Part shown: one piece after another, positions 10,519 to 21,922 of the stretch
Numbering within the stretch: position 1 is the stretch's first letter
Layout of the letters: each line of letters begins with the position of its first letter
Assembly: GCA_963791595.1 (NCBI GenBank)
Contig: CAWBTF010000033.1
Coordinates: forward strand, 1-64,000
Reading direction: 5' to 3'
Length of the DNA stretch: 64,000 bases
Source: JAEMQF01 sp963791595
GTDB taxonomy: Bacteria > Pseudomonadota > Gammaproteobacteria > Burkholderiales > Burkholderiaceae_C
Translations under genes and position numbers: made by a program
The notes under the pieces: model-generated
The model's database searches: none
What the model was told of the DNA's origin: nothing
What the model saw: only the letters and a program-made list of their open reading frames with translations

Positions 10519-11021
10519 AGGCGTGTTGATGCGGATTGGCGTTACCTCGATACGAAGTCTCATTCCGGGGTAGGTTGGTTCTCCGGGCCACGCTCGCCGC
10601 CACGGCCACGAGCTTGATGATCTGGCGGCGTTGCAGATGCCGCAACTCCGGCAGGAGCTCATCGTCCAGTGTCTTGAGCACGCCCAGGATGCTGCGCGCG
10701 GCCCGCTTGGGCGCTTGCTCCAGGCGATTGGACTCGCCCACCCGCATGTCCACGAGTTGCCCGCGCCGCGTCATCGGCACGGCCGACTCCTGGCACCACT
10801 CGTCCAGTGAACCGTCCCTGCTTCTGAGGAGGCTTTCTCGTTTGAGAAGATGGAGCCACGCTGCGGAGGCCCACCGAAGTTCTCCGCCAATGCCCACTGG
10901 CATTCTTCTATTCGATTCCTGAACTTGCCTGCGCCAGATCGAGCCCCAAAAGGGCAAAGCCCGCGGGCGCTGCGCGCCTCGCGGGCTGTGGGACTGTGCG
11001 AACGCCGAGTCTGCCTGCGGA
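10519..11021. other. Gene-poor region with one doubtful minus-strand frame
   Basis: About 500 bases between the end of the NHL lipoprotein gene and the end of the hlyD-like gene. A minus-strand frame is open from 11041 to 10478. Its later part (with GQLVDMRVGESNRLEQ and ELRHLQRRQIIKLVAVAA) reads more like protein than random sequence, and a start near 10770 is possible. It matches no family I recognise and spans the putative hlyD terminator, so it is not called as a gene. Confidence 0.3.
10958..10987 (-). terminator. Probable intrinsic terminator of the type I secretion operon
   Basis: Arms AGCCCGCG (10958-10965) and CGCGGGCT (10980-10987) form an 8-base stem. Read on the minus strand the hairpin is followed by TTTGCCCTTTT. 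It lies 34 bases beyond the restored hlyD stop codon. Confidence 0.6.
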
Positions 11022-12442
11022 CTACCTCTCGCGGAACGCACTCTCCCGCACCGCGATCACCGGCTTCATCAGGTACGACAGCACCGTCTTCGACGCCGGT
11101 CACGATGTCCACCTGCGCCTGCATGCCCGACATGATGGGCAGCTTCTTGTCGAGGTTCTCGAACATCGTGCGGTCGGTCTGCACGCGCACCAGTGAAGAA
11201 CGACTCGCCGCGCTCGTTGGTGATCGCGTCCGGGCTGATCTGCACCACCTTGCCGGGCATCGCGCCGAACAGCGAATAGTCGTACGCGGTGAGCTTCACG
11301 CGCGCGATCTGGCCGACGAGCACGAAGCCGATGTCTTTCGGGTTGATCATCGCTTCGACAATCAGCGGGTCGTCGGCGGGCACGAGCTCGACCAGCGGCT
11401 CGCCCGGCTTGGCGACGCCGCCGACAGTGTTGACGAAGACGCGGTTCACGATGCCGCGCACCGGCGCCTTGAGTTCGGTGCGCTCGACGCGGTCTTCGAG
11501 CGCGGGCATGCCCTGCTCGAGCGCGCGCAGGTCCGTGGTGGCGCGGTTCAGTTCTTCGCGCGCCTGGGTGCGGAACTGCTTTTGCACGCTGCTCGGCGCG
11601 CGCGCTTGCGCTTCGATGATCGCCTGCTGCGCGCGCGGGATCACCGCCTTGGCGGACGACAGGCGGCCTTCGGTCTCGGAGATCGCGCGGTCCAGGCGCA
11701 CGAGTTCGATGCGCGGCTCCAGGCCTTGCGACGACGAGCTTTTCCATGATCACGCGCTCCTCGCGCGCGCCGCTCAAGGCGACTGTTCGGCGGTGGCCAT
11801 CACGATGCGCGCCTCTTCCACTTCCTTGGTGCGCTGCTCGATCTGCGCTTCGAACATCACCGCCTGCATCGCCTGCTCGGACTGCCGGCCCTCGAACGAC
11901 GCCAGCTCGACCTTCACGAACTCCGGGCTCTCGCGCTTCAGCTCGGCGGGAAACTTCGGCTCGCCGCCTTCGGTCTCGGCCTGCAGGCGCACGCGCCGCG
12001 CCTGCAGCGCCAGCGTCTGCTGGCGCCGTGTTGCGAACTCGCCGCCGGCCTAGCGTGGGGCTGAGCGAGACGAGCAAGCGTGCCGGCCTCGACCGACTGG
12101 CCCTGCGTGACGTGAATGCCTTGCACCAGGCCGCCTTCCAGGCTCTGCATCAACTGCACGCGCGCCGAAGGGATGACCTTGCCCATCGCCTGCGCCACGG
12201 TGTCGACTTCCGAGACTCCGGCCCAGCCGACGAGCGCGGCGAACGTGGCGCCGATGGCGAACAGCAGGATGCTCGAAGCGCGGCTGATCTCGCCCATGCG
12301 CGAAGCCTCGCGAAATGCTCTCGAAGGCGCGCGGCTTGCGGGTGGGCTTGACGGCGGGTTTCATGGGTGTGAGCATCGGCTGGGTTGAGTCGGGCGTTTG
12401 CGGCGCGGCGGCTGCGGCGTCCGGTGTTCCGGTGGGCTTCAT
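11022..12442 (-). CDS. HlyD-family type I secretion membrane fusion protein (heavily frameshifted)
   Basis: The periplasmic adaptor that joins the ABC exporter to the outer-membrane channel. Seven frame shifts must be bridged (near 12310, 12077, 12053, 11768, 11728, 11190 and 11098). The restored protein is about 470 residues. It has a cytoplasmic N-terminus, one membrane segment (SSILLFAIGATFAALVGWAG), a lipoyl-like half (ARVQLMQSLEGGLVQGIHV), a long coiled coil, and a beta-barrel half (LKAPVRGIVNRVFVNTVGG, DPLIVEAMINPKDIGFVLVG). The end is KPVIAVRESAFRER with a stop at 11022. The start overlaps the restored stop of the ABC exporter gene as ATGA. In the shift at 12077 the text has CTTG where CTG would restore the frame. 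Confidence 0.75.
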
Positions 12443-14639
12443 GATGCTGCTCCTTCGGCGGCGACGGCGGTACTGCGGCGACGCGCATGACTTTCTCTTT
12501 CGGGCCTTGCGCGACGATCTTGCCGCGGTCGAGCACGATCACCTTGTCCACCAGCTCCAGCATCGACGGCTTGTGCGTGATCAGCACCAGCGTCTTGCCC
12601 TGCGTCGCGAACTTGAGCTGCGTGAGCAACTGGCGCTCGGCGGTCGGGTCCATCGCGCTCGTCGGTTCGTCGAGGATGAGCATCGGTGCGTCGCCGATCA
12701 GCGCGCGCGCGATCGCCACCGCCTGGCGCTGCCCGCCCGACAGCCCTTCGCCATGTTCGCCGATCTTCAATTGGTAGCCTTCCGGGTGCAGGCTCGCGAA
12801 CTCCTGCACGCCGGCGAGCTCGGCGGCGCGCATCACCTGCTCATCGGTCGGCCGGTTCGCGCCGAGCGCGATGTTCTGGCGCAGCGTGCCCGTCATCAGC
12901 CAGATGTCCTGCAGCACCGAGCCGATGTTGCGGCGCAGGTCGGCCGGGTCGATCTGGCGGATGTCGTGGCCGCCGATCAGCAGCTTGCCTTCGTCGGGCG
13001 GGTACATGCCGAGCAGCAGTTTCGTGAGCGTCGACTTGCCCGAGCCGACGCGGCCGATGATCGCGACGCGCTCGCCGGGTTCGATGCGCAGCGTGACCTT
13101 GTCCAGGATCGGCATTTGCTGGCCGGGGTAGCGGAAGCTCACCTCGCTCAATTCGATCGAGCCGCGCAGCCGGCTGTACGCCAGGCGCGGCTGGCCCGGC
13201 ACATGTTCGCGCGGCATCGCCATCACCTGCGCACAGCGCCTTGTAGCTGGCGAGCGACTGGTTCATGCGGATCATCAACTGCGAGAGCTGCGAGAACGGC
13301 TGGATCGCGCGGCCGCACAAGAATGGAGCCGGCGATGATCGCGCCCGAGCCGAGCTGGCCGTCCATCGCGAGGAACACGCCGACCGTCACGGTAGCGACC
13401 TGGGCGACCATGAACACCATGATTCGACCAGTTCGCGCCGAGAGTTCCCAGCATGCGCATCTTCATGCCGACGCGCGCCTGGTGCGCCACCGATTCCTGC
13501 CAGCGCCTGCGCATCACCGCGCCGGCGCCGAGCGCCTTGATCGTCTCCAGGCCATGCAAGGTCTCGACCAGCACCGCCTGCTTGCTCTGGCTGTCTTCCT
13601 GGCTCGTTTGCGACTGGCTCTTCATCGACGGTTGCAGGCTCAATCCCACCACAACCATCAGCACGATCGCGATCACCGGCACCCAGGCCATGGGCCCGCC
13701 GATGAAATACATCGCCACGACGAACAGCAGCGCGAACGGAATGTCGAACAGCGTCGTCAGCGTCGCCGAGGTGAAGAAGTCGCGCAGCGTCTCGTACTCC
13801 TTCAGCACGTTCGCGAGAGACCCGGTGGGCCCGCGGCGCGAGCGCATGTCCAGATCGAGCACATGGTCGAACACGGCGTCGGCGATTTCCGTGTCGGCAC
13901 GGCTACCGGCCACGTCGAGGAAGTAGGCGCGCAGCGTGCGGATCACGAAGTCGCTGCCGAACACGATGGCCACACCGAACAGCAGTGCGTAGAGCGAGCC
14001 GAGTGCGTTGTTCGGAATCACGCGGTCGTAGACGATCATCGAGAAGATCGACGATGCGAGCGCGAACACGCTGGTCAAGACCGCCGCCAACCCGGCGCGC
14101 AGGTAGAGCGGCCGGCCGATCGCGATCGGCCCCCAGAACCAGTGGCCGCGCCGGCCGCGCGGCACGCCGGCTTCCGAACTCGGCACGCGCAGCGGCGGGT
14201 GCACACGAAGGCAGGTGCCGGAGTACGTGGCCATCAGCTCCTCGAAGTTCAGGTGCATCGTGCGTCCCTGCTCGGGAACGAACACCTCGTAGTCGTCGGG
14301 TCCGTCGCGCGACACCAGCACCAGCGCCTTGCCGTCGTGGCCTAGCACCAGCAGCGGCTCGTTGGGCGCGGGCGACGGCGGCTCGGCAAGGTGCACCGTC
14401 TGCGTGGAGAAGCCCAGGCTCTCGATCGCGTCGACGAAGTGCTCCAGCTTCCAGAACTCCTCCGGGCGCGCGACACCGGCGCGCAGCGCCGCCAGCGACA
14501 TCGGCTTGCCGTAGTGGTCGAGCAGGAACAGCAGGCACGCCTCCAGCGCCTCGGGCGCGCTCGCCTGGGGCGATGACAGGGGTTCCGTGCCGGCGCCGGC
14601 AGGCAGCGGAACGGGCAGTTTTTCGACAGGTGCGAGCAT
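12439..14639 (-). CDS. Type I secretion ABC transporter, LapB/RtxB-like (frameshifted)
   Basis: The inner-membrane ATPase and permease of the secretion system. The N-terminal 130 residues resemble a C39 peptidase-like domain without the catalytic Cys, as in exporters of uncleaved RTX proteins. The membrane domain follows (ASSIFSMIVYDRVIPNNALG). The nucleotide-binding domain has Walker A GRVGSGKST, signature LSGGQRQAVAIARAL, Walker B LILDEPTSAMD and the switch His in LVLITHKPS. Frame shifts lie near 13432, 13320 and 13226, and probably a fourth near 12485, after which the reading would end in EGAAS at an ATGA overlap with hlyD. At 13318-13321 an extra T (CTTG for CTG) explains one shift. Cargo is inferred to be the RTX peroxidase. 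Confidence 0.8.
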
Positions 14640-14711
14640 GGTGTTGGACGGACCGATGAAGGGTTGGAGGGGATGGCGAAATGGGGTTCCGGCGTGGGCC
14701 TGGGCGCAGGG

Positions 14712-16243
14712 TCAGCGCGCTGGCGGTGCCGCGGCGGCGAGCGGCCAGTAAGCGGTGCTGTAGTAAAGAACCTGCCAGCGCGCCAAGGCCTCGTCGATTT
14801 CGGCCTCGGTCAGGCCCAAGCCGGCGGCGTGCAGTTCTTCTTGGGCGTTCAGCAGATCCAGCAAACTGCCGCGCCGGTTCGCGAACTGCTCGCGTACCGC
14901 GCGCAGCGCCTGCACCGCGAGCTGCACACCATCGCGGCGCGCCGCGAGTGTGGCGGCAACGTTGTCTTCCGTCGCAAGCGCCTGGGTCAACGCGCGCTCC
15001 ACCTGGATCGTGATGCCGCGCACTTGCTCCGCCGCTTCGACCGCGCGGTGCGCGGCCTGCGCGGCACGCGCCTGGTCGGCGCCGCCGGTGTAGAAGCTGT
15101 AGCGCAGAACCAGTGCGGCGCTGACGTCGCTGCCGGGCTCGCCGCGCCCGGCGATGTCGCGCCGCTGCGCACTCATCTCCAAGCCGAGGTGCGGCCGCTC
15201 GCGGCGCAAGCGTCAGCTCGAGTTCCTGCTCGGCGGCGCGGCGGCTGGCTTCGGCGCTGCGCACGGCCAGGGTAGTCGCGCACCAAGGCCTCGCTGTTGG
15301 CGATGATGGCCTGGCGGTCCACCGCAGGCCGCGCCGGTAGGTCGAGCACGCCCGGGGGTGTACCGAACACTTCGCGAAATCCGGCCTCGGCGTTGCGCAC
15401 CCGGGTCTGCGCGGTCGCCAGGCTCGCGCGCGCGTCGGCCAGGCGCGACTGGGCGCGCCAGACGTCGCTGATCGGTCCGCCGCCGAGGTCGTAGCGGCGG
15501 GTCAGGTAACTCACCATGTTTTCCAGCGACTGCTGGTTGAGCTGGAGTTGCGCCAGCAAGCGGCGCGTGCGAACCACTTCGAACCAGGCCTGTACCGCAC
15601 GCAGCGAAAGCTCGTCGCGGCGCCCGTCGAGCCGTGCCTGCACCGCGGCGGCTCGCTCCTGGCTGGCCAGCACCGTGGCATCGATCGTGCCGAAGTCGTA
15701 GATCGTCTGCGACAGCGTCAGCCCCGCGCTCGCCGTTTCATAGTGCCGGTCCGGCGTGGCATTGATCGTGCTGCGGCCCACGCGGTGGTCGGCGATGTCG
15801 GCGCGCGCGCCGATCTGCGGCAATCGCGCCGCGGCCGACTCGCGCGTCGATTCATTCGCGCCGGCGCGGCTCGCGCGCAGCGCCAGAACATCCGGGTGCA
15901 CCAGCACCGCGTTCAGCACACGTTCGCGAAAGATGTCGATCGGCAGACCGCGGTTGGGCAACTGCGTGTCTTGCACCATCTTCAGCAGCGACTCGATCTG
16001 CGCTTCGCCGAGCGTCGACGTTGGCAATGCCGCGCCGACGACGGGTCCGTCGCGCGTTGCCGCGGGCGCCGCGGTGGGCGAGACCGGGCTCGTCACCGCC
16101 TGGGCGTGCGCCTGCCCTGCGAAGACGCCGAACGCCGACGCCAGTGCCAGCGCCAAACTCGCTCGCCCGACCCGCGCCACCCTTCGGGTGTGCCCGGAAC
16201 GGCGGATGGCCTTGTCTTGTTGCGCAAGCGTGCCCTTGTTCAT
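14712..16243 (-). CDS. TolC-family outer-membrane channel of the type I secretion operon (frameshifted)
   Basis: First gene of the minus-strand operon that continues with the ABC exporter (72-base gap) and the hlyD-like gene. The signal region has a hydrophobic stretch ending in FAGQAHAQ. The body has the repeated helical hairpins of outer-membrane efflux proteins (LTLSQTIYDFGTIDATV, YDLGGGPISDVWRAQSRLADA). Two +1 shifts, near 15270 and 15205, break the frame. After them the reading resumes with SAALVLRYSFYTGG and RRGSLLDLLNAQEELHAAGL. An AGGAAA ribosome site precedes the ATG at 16243. The operon position suggests a LapE-like role in exporting RTX proteins. Confidence 0.8.
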
Positions 16244-16607
16244 CGGATCCGTTTCCTGCCGCTGCGACCAGACTCAAAGCTGCACAGCGGAAATTAAGTG
16301 AGGCGAAAGAATGCTCGATTGACCGAGGACGATCTTATGCAGGCAGACATGGCAGTGCCGCTCGATCCCCGCGTGTTGGGGGACGGGTCTGGCCCCGTGG
16401 TTCGTGAAGTGCGCCTCACCGCGGCGCGCCTTCAGGACCCTTGGTCTCGGGGGTGGAAACACCGACCGCGCAGGCGTGCGGCACCTGGGGCTCAGGCACG
16501 GCTGCTTGGGGGTGACTGAGCAGAGACTGAATCCGCGTCACGCGGACAGGGCGGCCTGTCTCAGCCTCACTGCGGGCGCGCGGTGCGGCGCCCGGCTGGG
16601 TGAAGTG
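16244..16607. other. Intergenic region between the two tolC-like genes
   Basis: About 360 bases that should hold the promoter of the type I secretion operon and the 3' region of the second tolC-like gene. I see no convincing promoter, terminator or gene. Short open frames on both strands show no family character. Confidence 0.4.
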
Positions 16608-17945
16608 CTACTTGCGGAACAGGCGATCGACCGCCGACACGTCTTCCGGGCGCAGCTGCCCCGATGCCTGGCGCAGCTTCAAGCCGTTGAAGACGACGTC
16701 GTAGCGTGCCTTGGCCAGGTCGCGTTTCGTCGTGAACAGCTGCGTCTGTGCGTTCAGCACGTCGAGGTTGACGCGCACGCCGACCTTGTAGCCGAGCTGA
16801 GTCGCTTCCAGCGCGAGCTGGCTCGACGACTCGGCCGCCTCGAGCGCCTTCACCTGTGCGTGCAGCGACTGCAAGCCGAAATACGCGACCCGCGTCGTTT
16901 GCGCGACGCTGCGGCGCGCCGCTTCCAGGTCGTTGCGCGATCTTTCTTCGAGTGCCAGCGTTTCTTTCACCCTGTTCTGCAGAGAGCCACCGCTGTAGAG
17001 CGGCATCGCGAACAGGATTTCGAGCTTGCCTTGCAGCGAATTTCCCGGCGCGGGAATCGCGCCGGAGCCGGTGTTGCGGCTCGCGCCGAAGCTGCCTGCC
17101 ACGTCCAGCGTCGGTCCATCATCCGCGCGCGCTTTCGCCGTGTCCAGCGTCGCGATCTCCAGTGCCAGACGCGCCTTGCGCAATGCAGGGTGTCGATCTT
17201 CGGTGCCGCCGACCCACGCGTTGACATCGGCGGGGGCGACGGCCGGCAGGGCCACCGGCGCAGCCAGGGGAAGTGGCTTGACGTTGCTGCGCCCCACCAC
17301 GACATCGAGCGCGATGCGCTTGGACAGCAAGTCGTTCTCCGCCGCGAGTTCCTGAGCGCCGGCCAGGTCGAAGCGTGCCTGCGCCTCGCGCGTGTCGGTG
17401 ATCGTCGCCGTGCCGACCTCGAAGTTGCGCTTGGCCGACGCGAGCTGCTCGCTGATCGCGCGTTTGTTCGCCTGGGCCGTCGTCAAGGTGTCCTGCGCCG
17501 CGAGCACGTCGAAGTAGGCCTGGGCGACTCGAACGATCAAGTCTTGTTCGGCGCTTTCCAGGTCCGCCAATGTCAACTCATAAGACCGCCGTGCTTGTTC
17601 GATCTGCACCGAGTAGCCCGGGTTGTACAGCGGCTGCGTCGCCCTCACGCCGGTCTGCAAGGTGGTGAGGCCGCGCCTCTCGTTGCTGCCGCTCGGGGGG
17701 ATGGGGGAACTCGTTTCGGTCTGCGATGCGCCGGCGCTCAATCCGACGTTCGGCAGCAATCGCCCATCGGCCTGGGCTGCGCGGTACCTTGCCGCTTCGA
17801 CCTGCGCCTTGGCGGATTGGTACGCCGCGTCATAGCCGCGCGCCGCTTCATAGAGCTCGGGCAGGCTTTGCGCGAACGCTGCGCCATGGGTGAAGCCGCT
17901 CAGGCTCAGTGCCAACACAAGCGGAGACAGGCGCGCTATCAGCAT
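16608..17945 (-). CDS. tolC: TolC family outer-membrane efflux protein
   Basis: An intact 445-residue outer-membrane channel. A Sec signal ends in HGAAFAQ. Two outer-membrane efflux repeats follow, with the classic ATQPLYNPGYSVQIEQAR and LFAMPLYSGGSLQNRV strands and the helical segments between them. It provides the exit duct for tripartite efflux pumps or type I secretion. It sits 23 bases after the isoaspartyl methyltransferase gene and probably shares its transcript. That arrangement is familiar from other Burkholderiales and marks this as the general tolC. The tolC-like gene at 14.7-16.2 kb looks dedicated to the secretion operon. Confidence 0.88.
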   Translation of the reverse strand: MLIARLSPLVLALSLSGFTHGAAFAQSLPELYEAARGYDAAYQSAKAQVEAARYRAAQADGRLLPNVGLSAGASQTETSSPIPPSGSNERRGLTTLQTGVRATQPLYNPGYSVQIEQARRSYELTLADLESAEQDLIVRVAQAYFDVLAAQDTLTTAQANKRAISEQLASAKRNFEVGTATITDTREAQARFDLAGAQELAAENDLLSKRIALDVVVGRSNVKPLPLAAPVALPAVAPADVNAWVGGTEDRHPALRKARLALEIATLDTAKARADDGPTLDVAGSFGASRNTGSGAIPAPGNSLQGKLEILFAMPLYSGGSLQNRVKETLALEERSRNDLEAARRSVAQTTRVAYFGLQSLHAQVKALEAAESSSQLALEATQLGYKVGVRVNLDVLNAQTQLFTTKRDLAKARYDVVFNGLKLRQASGQLRPEDVSAVDRLFRK

Positions 17946-17968
17946 GGAATGATCCTTGGAGGGGTGCT

Positions 17969-18622
17969 TCAGAAACTGAACCGGCTTGGTTCGTCAAAAC
18001 CCGTCAGGCGCGGTGCCACGGTGTCGAACAGGTCGACGCTCGAGTACGCGTGTTCGCCGCTGCGAGTGAACAGCACGGCGCGCATGATCGGCAACTGACC
18101 GACGATCGCCGCCAGCCGGCCGCCGAGCTTGAGCTGCGACAACAGTGCGGCGGGAACCTCCGCCACCGAGCCCGACAGCACGATCACGTCGAATGGCGCT
18201 TCCTCGACCAGGCCGCGTGCGCCGCTGGCGTGGCGCACTTCGGCGTTCATGATCCAGGCGCGCCGCAAGTTCTCGGCGGCAAAGCGCGCCAGCTCGGGCA
18301 AAACCTCCAGCGTGATCACGTGTTGCGCGCGACGCGCCAGCAACGCGGCCATGTAGCCGGAACCGGCACCGACTTCCAGCACCTGCTCGTGCTTTTGCAC
18401 ATGCAGTTCCTGCAGCAGGCGCGCCTCGACCTTGGGCGCGAGCATGCACTGGCCGCCGGGCAGCGGCACTTCGGTGTCGACGAAAGCGAGAGCGCGGTAC
18501 GCCGGCGGGCAGAAGTCTTCGCGTTTCACCAGGGCCAGCAGCGAGAGCACGTCTTGGTCGAGCACGTCCCAGGGACGGATCTGCTGCTCGATCATGTTGA
18601 AGCGGGCTTGTTCGATGTTCAT
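17969..18622 (-). CDS. Protein-L-isoaspartate O-methyltransferase family protein
   Basis: A 217-residue SAM-dependent methyltransferase of the Pcm family. Motif I is seen as VLEVGAGSGYMAALL. The N-terminus (MNIEQARFNMIEQQIRPW) is the form found in the Pcm-like proteins that accompany tolC in this group, and it sets the start at 18622 rather than at the ATG nine bases upstream. The catalytic loop GGQCMLAPKVEARLLQ departs from the usual Pcm signature with Ser/Thr, so true isoaspartate repair activity is uncertain. Confidence 0.8.
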   Translation of the reverse strand: MNIEQARFNMIEQQIRPWDVLDQDVLSLLALVKREDFCPPAYRALAFVDTEVPLPGGQCMLAPKVEARLLQELHVQKHEQVLEVGAGSGYMAALLARRAQHVITLEVLPELARFAAENLRRAWIMNAEVRHASGARGLVEEAPFDVIVLSGSVAEVPAALLSQLKLGGRLAAIVGQLPIMRAVLFTRSGEHAYSSVDLFDTVAPRLTGFDEPSRFSF

Positions 18623-18667
18623 GGGCGGCATCGTGCGGTGCAGTTCGGGGCCTGCGGAGCGCGCATT

Positions 18668-21600
18668 CTATTTCGCAAGGGTCGCGATGCGATTGCGGCG
18701 ATTCGCGTCCGGTTTGTTCTTGCGCAGAGCCCAGTTCGCCAGGTCGTCGAGGTAGCAGTAGATCACCGGCACGACGACGAGCGTGAGCAGCGACGACGTG
18801 ATGACCCCGCCGATGACCGCTTGCCCCATCGGCGCGCGCTGCTCCGACCCTTCGGTGAGCGCGAAGGCGAGCGGCACCATGCCGAAGATCATCGCCAGCG
18901 TCGTCATCATGATCGGCCGCAGCCGCACGCGCGCGGCGTAGATCAGCGCGTCGTGGCGCGACATGCCCACGCCAGGCGCAGCACTGTTCGATGGGCCTCC
19001 CGGCGCGGTGCCGTGCAGGCCGTCGGGCCGCACCGTGCCTTCGCGCGAGCGGATCGCGAAGTCGATCAGCAGAATCGCGTTCTTCGTCACCAGGCCCATC
19101 AACATCACGATGCCGATGATCGAGAACATGTTCAGCGTGGAGCGGAACATGAAGAGGGCACCGACCACGCCGATCAGCGTGAGCGGCAGCGAGCTCATCA
19201 GCGCCAGCGGCTGCAGGAAACTCTTGAACTGCGACGCCAGGATCATGTAGATGAACACCACCGCCAGGCCGAGCGCCGAGACGGCGTACTCGAAACTCTC
19301 CTGCATGTCTTTCGTCGAGCCGCCGAAGCGGTAGCCGTAGCCCGGCGCGAAGGCGGTGTTGTCGAGCACCTCTGCGAATGTCGGCCGCCACTTCACCGAG
19401 CGACCGCCCGGACACGTTGGCGGTGATTTCAACTTCGCGGTTCAAGTCGCGCCGGTTGATCTGGTTCGCGCCGGTGTCGGCCCGAAACTCGGCCACCTGC
19501 GACAGGCGAACGATGCGCGGCGACCCGTCGGCTTGCGTGCCCACCACCAGGCCGAGGCGCTCGATGTCGCTGGCCGCGTCGCGCGTCTGCGGCGACAGGC
19601 GCACCTTGACGTCGTAGTTCTGGTCGTCTTCGGCACGCCAGTTGCCCACCGTCTGGCCGGCGATCAGCGCGCGCAGCGCGTTCGTGATCGCGCCGACGCT
19701 CAGGCCCGCGTCGGACGCCGCGTCGCGCTTCACCGCGACCGAGAGCGTCGGCTTGTTCGGCTTGGCACTGCTGTCCAGGTCCACCAGCCCGGGAATCGCG
19801 CGCAGCTTGGGCAGCACCTGCGCCGTCACGCGCTCCAGCTCGCGCAAGTCGCTGCCCTGGATCGACACCTGGATCGGCTTGGTGCCGCCCACCGCAGTCG
19901 AGCAGACCGACATGCGTGACAGTGATGCCGGGCACCCGGGACAGGCGCTCGCGCAGCGGCACCGAGAGCTGGTCGACATTCAGTTCGCGGCTCTTGCGAT
20001 CGACCAGCCGGACGTAGATCGATGCGTAGATCTTGCCGTTGGCCTGGCCGGTGTTGATCGTCGTGAGCGTGTACTTGACTTGCGGCTGCTCGCGCAGAAT
20101 CGCTTCGACCTGGCGCGCCTTGGCCTCGGTGGCCTCGATCGACGAGCCCACCGGCGTGTGGAAGTTGACGAAGGTTTCCGAGAAGTCGGCCTTGGGAACG
20201 AACTCCGTGCCGAGCAGCGGAATGATGAAGAAGCTGGCGACGAAGGTGAGCGAGCGCCACGACCAGGGTCGCCAGGCGGTGCCGCAGCGACCAGCCGAGG
20301 ATCGTTTCGTAGAGCCGCCCCAAGGCGTGCGAAAAGCGGTCCACCGCGCCGGTGATGCGGCCGATGCTGCGGTCGTAGAGCGACTTCGGTCCCGGCGCTG
20401 CCCGCGCCCACGTGAATCGCCGGGTCGTGCCAGATGCTGGACAGCATCGGGTCCAGCGTGAAGCTGACGAACATCGAGATCAGCACCGCAGCGACGATCG
20501 TGATGCCGAACTCGTGGAAGAACTTGCCGACGATGCCGCCCATGAAGCCGATCGGCAGGAACACCGCGACGATCGACAAGGTGGTCGCGAGCACGGCCAG
20601 GCCGATCTCGTTCGTTCCCTCCAGCGCCGCGTCGTGCGCATTCGCGCCCATCTGGACGTGGCGCACGATGTTTTCGCGCACGACGATCGCGTCGTCGATC
20701 AACAGCCCGACGCACAGGCTCAGTGCCATCAGCGTCACCATGTTGATCGAGAAGCCGAACGCGTACATGAACAGGAAGGTGCCGATCAGCGAGATCGGCA
20801 GCGTCAACCCGGTGATCACGGTGGAACGCCAGGAGTTCAGGAACAGGAACACGATGCCGATCGTGAGCAGCGCGCCTTCGAACATCGTGCGCCGCACGTT
20901 GTTGACCGAGACGCGGATCGGCCGCGAGTTGTCGCGCACGAGGTCGAGTTTCATGCCCGAGGGCAACTGGGTTTCGAGCTTCGCGGTCACGGCGTTCAGG
21001 CCGTCGACGACGTCGATCGTGTTCTCGCCTTGCGCCTTCTGCACTTCGATCGCGAGCGTGCGCTCGCCGTTGTACAGCGCCAGGTTCTCCACCTCCTCCG
21101 GGCCGTCGACCACGTCGGCGATCTGCCCCAGCCGAACCGAGCCGTTGCCGCGGCGCGCGACGATCAGCGTCTTGAAATCTTCGGGGCGCACCAGGCGCCC
21201 TTGAATCTGCACGATCTGTTCGTTCTGCGCTGAACGCAACGCGCCGGCGGGCAGGTCCTGGTTCTCGCTGCGCACCGCGGCCAGGACCTGATCGACGCCG
21301 ACGCCCAGCGCTTCCATCGCCTGCGGCCGCAGGTAGAGGTTGATCTCGCGCTTGCGCGCGCCCACCAGCGTGACCGAGCCGACGCCGCGCACGTTTTCCA
21401 GGCGCTTCTTCACCACCTGGTCGGCGAACGTCGTCAATTCGAGCTGGCTGCGCGAGGCGTCGGGCGACGTCATCGCCAGCGTGTAGATGGGGCGGCTCGC
21501 CGGGTCGAAACGCGTGACGCGCGCCTCTTTCACTTCTTCGCGCAGCGTCGGCCGCACGAAGGCGACCTTCTCGCGCACGTCGTCGGCGGCCTTGCGCCCT

Positions 21601-21899
21601 TCGACGTCGAGGTTGAACTGCACGATCACGACCGACGAGCCTTCGTTGGAGCGCGAGAACAACTGATTGATGCCGGCGATCGTGTTCACCGCCTCTTCGA
21701 TCTTGCGCGTGACCTCAGTTTCGACGATTTCCGGCGACGCGCCGGGATAGTCGATCTGCACCACGACGGTCGGGAAGTCGATGTTCGGGAATTGGTCGAC
21801 TTTAAGACGCTGATAGGAGAACAGACCCAGCACGACGAAGGCCAGCATGACCATCGTCGCGAGGACCGGGTTGCCGATCGAGACGCGCGTGAACCACAT
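18668..21899 (-). CDS. RND efflux transporter permease, HAE1/MdtB-like (frameshifted)
   Basis: The inner-membrane proton antiporter of a tripartite efflux pump, about 1,075 residues when restored. The N-terminus (NPVLATMVMLAFVVLGLFSY) and the proton-relay helix with LCVGLLIDDAIVVREN are typical. The second half carries LASQFKSFLQPLALM and LVTKNAILLIDFA. Four +1 frame shifts near 20390, 20250, 19910 and 19380 interrupt it. At the 19910 site CTGCTCG stands where CTGTCG would give the expected LSTAVGGTKPIQVSIQG. It follows the adaptor gene by 23 bases. Substrate is unknown. Confidence 0.85.
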
Positions 21900-21922
21900 G
21901 GGTAGTGGGCCGGCGGCGGCGC

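Noticed and set aside
10478..11041. Minus-strand frame as a transposase remnant or new gene
   Set aside because: It resembles no transposase I know, has no inverted repeats around it, overlaps the NHL gene end and contains the likely secretion-operon terminator. It is left as an open question.
16298..16519. Small plus-strand frame between the two tolC-like genes
   Set aside because: It has no family resemblance, its ending is Arg-rich low-complexity text, and there is no ribosome site.
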